Position numbers and translations under genes: made by a program. This document shows, piece by piece, positions 59,077-64,000 of a DNA stretch of 64,000 bases. The stretch spans positions 1 through 64,000 of the forward strand of contig NZ_BOPH01000094.1 in the NCBI RefSeq assembly GCF_016863655.1. The letters run 5' to 3'. A model generated the notes under the pieces. It was not told the DNA's origin, searched no databases, and worked only from the letters and a program-made list of their open reading frames with translations. Each line of letters starts with the position of its first letter. Position 1 is the stretch's first letter. The DNA comes from Virgisporangium ochraceum (lineage in GTDB: Bacteria > Actinomycetota > Actinomycetes > Mycobacteriales > Micromonosporaceae).

Positions 59077-59166
59077 AGGCATTTCACCTCATCGAGCAGC
59101 CCATTGAGCAGCCTGGAACCCGCCTGTTCCAGCGCTTCCGCTTGCGTGCCCCCGAGGAGGACACCC

Positions 59167-60174
59167 GTGAGACGAACCATCGCCGCGTCCGCCGCTCTCG
59201 CGCTCGTCGCGGCGGGCCTCGCCCTCCACCCGCCCGCCGCGGCCGCGGCCGACTCCGCGCCGACCGGCTTCGCCGCCGTGAACGCGTTGGGGCAGAACGG
59301 AACCACCGGCGGCGCCGGTGGACCGACGGTCACCGTCACCAACGCCACCGACTTCATCGCCGCGATCGTCGCCACCGGGCCGCGCGTCGTGCGGGTACAG
59401 GGGACCATCACGCTGCCGACCGGCACCAGCGACGGCATGTACAACGTGTCGTCCGACAAGACCATCATCGGGGTCGGTGCCACGGCCCGGATCCAGGGCG
59501 GCGGGCTGACCATCGGCCCGCCCGTGAACGACAACGTGACCTCGCCACCGGCGAACGCGGTCCACAACATCATCATCCGGAACCTGTCGTTCTCCGGCGC
59601 GACCGACGACGCCATCAACGTGCAGATGTTCTCGCACCACATCTGGATCGACCACAACGACCTGTGCTGCGGCGACGACGGCCTGGTCGACATCAAGCGC
59701 GGCTCCGACTTCGTCACCGTGAGCTGGAACCGCACCCACGACCACGACAAGACGTACCTGCTCGGCCACGACGACGACAACGCCGCCCAGGACGTCGGCC
59801 GGCTGCGCGTCACCTACCACCACAACTTCATGGACGGCTCCGACCAACGCAACCCGCGCGTGCGCTTCGGCGAACCAGTACACGTCTACAACAACTACTG
59901 CCGCAACGCGAGCTACTGCGTCGCGTCGGCGATGGACGCCGGCCTCGTGGTCGAGAACAACGTCTTCGAGAACGTGAACAACCCCGGCCGCGTCGACTTC
60001 AGCGGTGACCTCGGCCGGCTCGTCGCCCGCGGCAACATCCTCATCGACACCAACCACGAGATCGAGACCCGGGGAACGGTCGTCGAGCCGCGGACCTACT
60101 ACGCCTACACCCTCGACGCGGCGTCCGCCGTGCCGACCATCGTGCCGGCCGGTGCCGGAGTGGGGAAGATCTGA
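59167..60174 (+). CDS. Secreted pectate lyase, polysaccharide lyase family 1
   Basis: A 335-residue exported enzyme: signal peptide to about AAAAAD, then the PL1 parallel beta-helix with GFAAVNALGQNGTTGGAGG, NIIIRNLSF, HHIWIDHNDL, DIKRGSDFVTVSWN and RNPRVRFGEPVHVYNNY (about 228-244), which includes the catalytic Arg and Ca-binding Asp region. It cleaves polygalacturonate by beta-elimination. GTG 59167 is preceded by GAGGAGGACACCC. A second lyase gene starts 1 bp after its stop. Confidence 0.92.
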   Translation: MRRTIAASAALALVAAGLALHPPAAAAADSAPTGFAAVNALGQNGTTGGAGGPTVTVTNATDFIAAIVATGPRVVRVQGTITLPTGTSDGMYNVSSDKTIIGVGATARIQGGGLTIGPPVNDNVTSPPANAVHNIIIRNLSFSGATDDAINVQMFSHHIWIDHNDLCCGDDGLVDIKRGSDFVTVSWNRTHDHDKTYLLGHDDDNAAQDVGRLRVTYHHNFMDGSDQRNPRVRFGEPVHVYNNYCRNASYCVASAMDAGLVVENNVFENVNNPGRVDFSGDLGRLVARGNILIDTNHEIETRGTVVEPRTYYAYTLDAASAVPTIVPAGAGVGKI

Positions 60175-60175
60175 C

Positions 60176-61138
60176 ATGGAGCGTAGGACCCTCGGAAAGC
60201 TCGCGGCGCTGTCGGCCGTGGCCGGCTCCCCGCTGCTCGCGGCCACGCCGGCCGCCGCCGCCGAGACCAGCCCGCGCGGATTCGCGTCGCTGAACACGTT
60301 GGGGCAGAACGGAACCACGGGTGGTGCCGGCGGCCGCACGGTCACCGTGTCGACCACCGACCAGCTGCTCGACGCCATCGACAGCACCGAGCGGCTCGTC
60401 ATCCAGGTGCAGGGCCGCATCCGGATCGAGAGCAAGAAGGGCGTCCGTCCGAACAAGACGGTCATCGGGCTGCCCGGTGCCGAGATCACCGGCGGCGGCC
60501 TGGACTTCTACCGGTCGTACAACGTGATCGTGCGGAACATCCTGTTCACCGACGCCGAGGACGACGCCATCAACGTCGGCCAGAACTCGCACCACATCTG
60601 GATCGACCACAACACGTTCCGCGGCGCTGTGGACGGCTCGGTCGACATCGTCCGGGGCGCCGACTACGTCACCGTCAGCTGGAACCACTTCGACCGCTCC
60701 GACAAGAGCATGCTGATCAGCCACTCCGACGGCGCCGCCGGCACCGACGTGGGTCACCTGAAGGTGACCATCCACCACAACTTCTTCGACCACAGCCGCC
60801 AGCGGCACCCGCGTGTGCGCTTCGGCGAGCCCGTGCACGTCCTCAACAACTACTTCCTCGGCAACGACCTCTACGCGGTGGCGTCGACGGAGAACGCGGG
60901 CGTGCTCGTCGAAGGCAACTACTTCGAGGACGTGCCGTACACGGTGTACTCGGCGAGCGGCTACGCCGACAGCGGCCCGGGCCGGGCCGTCGCGCGGAAC
61001 AACATCTTCGTGCGGTCGGGCACGCCGGAGCTCGCGGGCTCGGTGGTCGAGCCGCGGACCTACTACCCGTACACAGTGGACAGTCCGGCCGGCATCCCGG
61101 CGGCGGTCCGCGCCGGCGCCGGCGTCGGCCGTATCTAG
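60176..61138 (+). CDS. Secreted pectate lyase, polysaccharide lyase family 1 (second copy)
   Basis: A 320-residue PL1 enzyme, paralogue of the upstream gene. The N-terminus ERRTLGKLAALSAVAG has a twin-Arg, so Tat export is possible, unlike its neighbours. Core motifs include GFASLNTLGQNGTTGGAGG, NVIVRNILFTDAEDDAINVG, HHIWIDHNTF and RHPRVRFGEPVHVLNNYF. It lacks the longer loop after the first strands present in the other copies and is the shortest. It is coupled to the first lyase (1-bp gap) and shares its promoter. Confidence 0.92.
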   Translation: MERRTLGKLAALSAVAGSPLLAATPAAAAETSPRGFASLNTLGQNGTTGGAGGRTVTVSTTDQLLDAIDSTERLVIQVQGRIRIESKKGVRPNKTVIGLPGAEITGGGLDFYRSYNVIVRNILFTDAEDDAINVGQNSHHIWIDHNTFRGAVDGSVDIVRGADYVTVSWNHFDRSDKSMLISHSDGAAGTDVGHLKVTIHHNFFDHSRQRHPRVRFGEPVHVLNNYFLGNDLYAVASTENAGVLVEGNYFEDVPYTVYSASGYADSGPGRAVARNNIFVRSGTPELAGSVVEPRTYYPYTVDSPAGIPAAVRAGAGVGRI

Positions 61139-61150
61139 TCGGTCCACCAC

Positions 61151-61184
61151 CGGGGGTACCTTCCATCCATGGGAGGTACCCCCG
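61151..61184. terminator. Hairpin spanning the GNAT start codon
   Basis: The arms CGGGGGTACCT (61151-61161) and AGGTACCCCCG (61174-61184), perfect 11 bp, begin 12 bp after the lyase stop. The ATG at 61169 lies in the 12-nt loop. It may end the lyase transcript or hide the GNAT start. Confidence 0.6.
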
Positions 61185-61651
61185 TTCTCGCTGAGCTGAC
61201 CGACGGTGTCGTGCTGCGCCGGGCGCACGTCGACGACCTGCCGACCCTGGTGCGGCTGCTGGTCGCCGACCAGCTCGGCGCGCGGCGCGACAGCGCCGAC
61301 GACCTCGCGCCGTACGAGCGGGCCTTCGCGGCCATCGACGCCGACCCGGCACAGCTCCTCGTCGTGGCTGCGACCGGCGACCGGGTCGTCGGCATGTTCC
61401 AGCTGACTGTCATCCCCGGCCTCGCGCGTCGCGGCGCGCGCCGGGCCCAGATCGAGGCGGTGCGGGTCGCGGAGGACCTGCGGAGCCGGGGCCTCGGTGC
61501 GGCGATGATGCGATGGGCGGTCGACGAGGCACGCCGCCGGGGCTGCGCGCTCGTGCAGCTGACGTCGGACCGCACGCGCCTCGACGCGCACCGCTTCTAC
61601 GAGCGGCTCGGGTTCGTGCGCTCGCACGAGGGGTTCAAGCTGACGCTGTGA
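61169..61651 (+). CDS. GNAT family N-acetyltransferase
   Basis: A 160-residue acetyltransferase: VLRRAHVDDLPTLVRLLVADQLG at the start, the acetyl-CoA loop IEAVRVAEDLRSRGLGAAMMRWAVDEARRRG (about 92-122) and FYERLGFVRSHEGFKL at the end. Substrate unknown. The start codon sits in the loop of a strong hairpin and no RBS is visible, so translation may be weak or regulated. It lies between pectate lyase genes without an obvious link to pectin. Confidence 0.9.
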   Translation: MGGTPVLAELTDGVVLRRAHVDDLPTLVRLLVADQLGARRDSADDLAPYERAFAAIDADPAQLLVVAATGDRVVGMFQLTVIPGLARRGARRAQIEAVRVAEDLRSRGLGAAMMRWAVDEARRRGCALVQLTSDRTRLDAHRFYERLGFVRSHEGFKLTL

Positions 61652-61680
61652 GGAGGGCCGGAACGTTACCGGCCCTCCTC
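61650..61680. terminator. Bidirectional terminator between GNAT and the third pectate lyase gene
   Basis: The arms 61650-61661 (GAGGAGGGCCGG) and 61669-61680 (CCGGCCCTCCTC) are perfect with a 7-nt loop. The left arm overlaps the GNAT stop codon. Confidence 0.88.
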
Positions 61681-61694
61681 ACACGTGAACGAGC

Positions 61695-63260
61695 TCAGAT
61701 GTGACCGGTACCGGCACCGGCGAGCACCGAGGCCCGCACAGTGTCGGCGCTCTCGGGGGTGTAGGAGTAGTAGGTCGACGGCTCCTGCACCGTGCCGCCG
61801 ATCGTGCCCGGCGCGCTCTCACCGATGAACACGTTGCCGCGCGCCACGATCCGGCCGCGCGGGCCGGCGTAGTCGATCGCGTACGCCTCCTCGGTGTTCT
61901 CGAAGACGTTGTTCTCGATGACGCAGCCCGCGTTTGCCTGGCACGCCACGCCGATGTCGGTGTTGTAGACGAAGTAGTTGTTGAAGACGTGCACGGGCTC
62001 GCCGAAGCGCACGCGCGGGTTGCGCTGCGGGGTCCGGTCGAAGAAGTTGTGGTGGTAGGTCACCTTCAGGTTGCCGGTGTCCTGCGCGCCGTTGCTGTCG
62101 TCGTGACCCAGCAGCATGTTCTTGGTGTGGTCGTGGGTGTGGTTCCACGACACGGTGATGTAGCTCGACCCGCGCTTGATGTCGATGAGGCCGTCGTAGC
62201 CGTTGGACAGGTCGTTGTGGTCGATCCAGACGTGGTGCGAGAACATCTGCACGTTGATCGCGTCGTCGGGGGTGTTCCGGAAGTTGAGGTTCCGGATGAT
62301 GACGTTGTGCACCGCGTTCGCGGGCACGCTCGTCACCTCGCTCACGGGCAGGCCCACGTTGAGCCCGCCGCCGGTGAGGCCGGACCCCGCGCCGACACCG
62401 ACGATGGTCTTGTCGGAGGTGACGTCGTGCATCGGACCAGGCAGCGCGATCATCCCGTTGACCTGGATGATGAGCGCGCCCGGCCGGGCGATCGCGGCGA
62501 GGAACGACGACGCGTCGGAGACCGTGACGACCGGGCCGCCGCAGCCACCCGTGGTGCCGTTCTGGCCCCACGCGTTCACCGAGGCGAAGCCGACGATCCG
62601 CGGCGGAACCGTACAGTCGACCGGCGGCGGCTCCGAGGTCGGCGGCTGCGAGCTCGGCGGCGTCGCCACCACGGTCTCGGCGGTGACGTCGTCGAACGAC
62701 GCGCTCGCCGACGTGGCGAGCACGCCGAGCCGGCCGCTGGTGAACGTGCTGTCGGCGCCCGATACCACGAGCGACCCGTTCACGAAGCCGCGCAGGGTGC
62801 TGCCCGCGGCCTCCAACCGCAGCGTCGCCCAGGCGTTGGCCGGAACCGACACCGCGCCGGTGGCGATCGTGGTGACGGTTCCGTTGACGCGCTTGAGCAG
62901 CCGGCCCTGGGAGCCGTTGACGCTGAAGCCGTAGTAGTTGGTGCTGCTGCTCGCCCGGGCGATGACGCCCACGGCGTTTCCGTTGTACGCCAACGGCTTC
63001 ACGCGGGCCTGCGCCGCGTAGTCGGTCCACGAGCCCTGGCCGGCGAGCGCGCGGGCGTCGCTGCTGGTGCTCGACTGGCGGAACACGCGGGAGCCGTCGG
63101 TGACGACCGACCAGCTGCCGCCGGAGCGGGTCCAGCCGGTGGTGTTGCCGTCTTCGAAGTCGTCGGTGAACAGGGGTGCGGCGCTCGCGGTACCGGTGAT
63201 GAGGATCGCGGCCGCGGCGGCGGTGACGGCCGCCAGGCCGGCAAGATGTCTTGGTCGCAC
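61695..63260 (-). CDS. Modular secreted pectate lyase (LamG-like domain + PL1)
   Basis: A 521-residue protein: signal peptide (cut near ASAAP), an N-terminal concanavalin-like domain at about 30-195 (FTDDFEDGNTTGWTRSGGSWSVVTDG..., resembling 3-keto-disaccharide hydrolase/LamG folds, probably carbohydrate binding), a Pro/Ser linker (PPSSQPPTSEPPP), then a PL1 lyase domain with FASVNAWGQNGTTGG, HHVWIDHNDLSNGYDGLIDIKRG and RNPRVRFGEPVHVFNNYF. Four Cys in the lyase domain may form disulfides. GTG 63260. Its promoter carries the shared palindrome. Confidence 0.92.
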   Translation of the reverse strand: MRPRHLAGLAAVTAAAAAILITGTASAAPLFTDDFEDGNTTGWTRSGGSWSVVTDGSRVFRQSSTSSDARALAGQGSWTDYAAQARVKPLAYNGNAVGVIARASSSTNYYGFSVNGSQGRLLKRVNGTVTTIATGAVSVPANAWATLRLEAAGSTLRGFVNGSLVVSGADSTFTSGRLGVLATSASASFDDVTAETVVATPPSSQPPTSEPPPVDCTVPPRIVGFASVNAWGQNGTTGGCGGPVVTVSDASSFLAAIARPGALIIQVNGMIALPGPMHDVTSDKTIVGVGAGSGLTGGGLNVGLPVSEVTSVPANAVHNVIIRNLNFRNTPDDAINVQMFSHHVWIDHNDLSNGYDGLIDIKRGSSYITVSWNHTHDHTKNMLLGHDDSNGAQDTGNLKVTYHHNFFDRTPQRNPRVRFGEPVHVFNNYFVYNTDIGVACQANAGCVIENNVFENTEEAYAIDYAGPRGRIVARGNVFIGESAPGTIGGTVQEPSTYYSYTPESADTVRASVLAGAGTGHI

Positions 63261-63301
63261 GGGGGTGCCTCCGGTGCACGGTGGATTGCTGAAATGCCCC
63301 G

Positions 63302-63346
63302 GGAAAGGCCTTTCCTACGCTAGGAGGGCCGATCGAACGGTGTCAA
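63302..63346 (-). promoter_or_regulatory. Promoter and operator of the modular pectate lyase
   Basis: On the minus strand: TTGACA (63346-63341), 18-bp spacer, TAGCGT (63322-63317), then GGAAAGGCCTTTCC (63315-63302). It is the same order and centre as at 59028-59076. Confidence 0.75.
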
Positions 63347-63389
63347 CGGCGGGTCGTGTGCAGGTTTGTTGCAGGAATCCCCATGTCGA

Positions 63390-63442
63390 TTGACGTCGAT
63401 CTGTGGCCGCTCGTAGAGTCCGGACAAGCCCCGGGAAGGCCC
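63390..63442 (+). promoter_or_regulatory. Promoter of the fourth pectate lyase, degenerate operator
   Basis: TTGACG (63390-63395), 18-bp spacer, TAGAGT (63414-63419), then CCGGACAAGCC and GGGAAGGCCC (63433-63442), only a half match to the palindrome found at the other two promoters. GTCGAT precedes the -35, as in the first promoter. Confidence 0.6.
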
Positions 63443-63469
63443 CCACCGCCGCACATTCCTGGAGTCTTC

Positions 63470-64000
63470 ATGCGCCATCGCGCCTTCACCGCCGCGATCA
63501 TCGCCGTGGTCGTATCGATATCCACGCTCGTCGCAGTGAAAGCGGCCGGAGCCGCAGTCGCCACCGCCGACGGGTTCGCCTCGGTCGACGCCCTGGGCCA
63601 GAACGGCACCACCGGGGGAGCGGCCGGACCGACCGTCACCGTCACCACCGCCGCCCAGCTCGCGGACTACGCCGGCCGGAACACGCCGTTCACGATCCTG
63701 GTGCAGGGTCGGATCACGTTCGACGACATGATCACGGTGGTGGCCAACAAGAGCATCATCGGCGTCGGCTCGACCGCCACGATCGACGGCGGTGGGCTGC
63801 AACTGGGGTCCACCACCCGGCCGGGCAACAACGTCATCATCCGCAACCTCACGTTCGTCAACGCGTCGGACGACTCGATCAGCGTCACCAACGCCGCACA
63901 TCACGTGTGGATCGACCACAACGACCTGTCCAACGGCTACGACGGGCTGCTCGACATCAAGCGGAAGTCGACGTTCGTGACCGTGTCGTGGAACCACTTC
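63470..64000 (+). CDS. Pectate lyase, polysaccharide lyase family 1 (cut by window end)
   Basis: The first 177 residues of a fourth PL1 enzyme: signal peptide (MRHRAFTAAIIAVVVSISTLVAVKAAGAAVATAD), then GFASVDALGQNGTTGGAAG, NVIIRNLTFVNASDDSISV and HHVWIDHNDLSNGYDGLLDIKRKSTFVTVSWNHF, where the window ends. The catalytic Arg region lies outside. RBS TGGAG precedes the ATG. It is divergent from the modular lyase with 209 bp between. Confidence 0.9.
   Translation, partial: MRHRAFTAAIIAVVVSISTLVAVKAAGAAVATADGFASVDALGQNGTTGGAAGPTVTVTTAAQLADYAGRNTPFTILVQGRITFDDMITVVANKSIIGVGSTATIDGGGLQLGSTTRPGNNVIIRNLTFVNASDDSISVTNAAHHVWIDHNDLSNGYDGLLDIKRKSTFVTVSWNHF

Overview
This is a very GC-rich, gene-dense stretch of an actinomycete chromosome. 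GTG starts, ATGA/GTGA overlaps and a tRNA-His with encoded CCA are common features of it. Several genes point to a mycolic-acid-free relative of Micromonosporales or Cryptosporangiales, though this placement is inference: a mycothiol-dependent nitroreductase of the Rv2466c type, an F420-type LLM oxidoreductase, CtaJ/DUF5130 (actinobacterial aa3 oxidase partners), an Eis-family acetyltransferase, a GT87 mannosyltransferase and DUF1707/DUF4190/DUF5753 proteins. No phage, transposase, CRISPR array or rRNA was seen.

Layout. 0-8 kb: an ABC exporter operon with its small HTH protein, an MFS exporter, the ATP-grasp / alpha-E / transglutaminase trio, and a BCP peroxiredoxin. 8-13.3 kb: an orphan ECF-transporter-type ATPase, then a copper/redox block in which a CopC-CopD fusion and a zinc-binding anti-sigma factor diverge from an ECF sigma factor, a MauE-like protein and a DsbA-like thioredoxin. 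13.4-21.5 kb: GT87 enzyme, oligoribonuclease, tRNA-His, a secreted propeller, truncated haemoglobin, MFS, MscS channel and HNH nuclease. 21.9-32 kb: kynureninase opposite an amidase, CtaJ/DUF5130, PepN, nitroreductase, a 53-residue ORF, DUF1015 and RpiB. 32-42.5 kb: Eis, a membrane kinase with a phosphatase and an MFS, a membrane-anchored Hsp70-like protein, an amino acid permease with a universal stress protein, and a triple-DUF1707 protein. 43-46.7 kb: a secreted polyester-hydrolase (cutinase/PETase-like) and Lon. 46.8-58.9 kb: regulators beside their targets, including an XRE protein/LLM oxidoreductase, TetR/GNAT/DHA2 exporter and ArsR/SRPBCC/hydrolase. This part also holds a short stand-alone AlaRS-like protein and a DinB/AlkZ-like repair pair. 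59-64 kb: a pectin-degradation locus with four family-1 pectate lyases, the last cut by the window end.

The most interesting items are: (1) an apparent alanine attenuator (Ala-rich leader peptide, perfect terminator, possible antiterminator) in front of the catalytic-domain-only AlaRS paralogue at 49.4-50.8 kb; (2) a shared promoter plus GGAAAGGCCTTTCC operator in front of the pectate lyases; (3) the PETase-like hydrolase; (4) a family of about 72-nt intergenic palindromes present three times, and a second possible family present twice.
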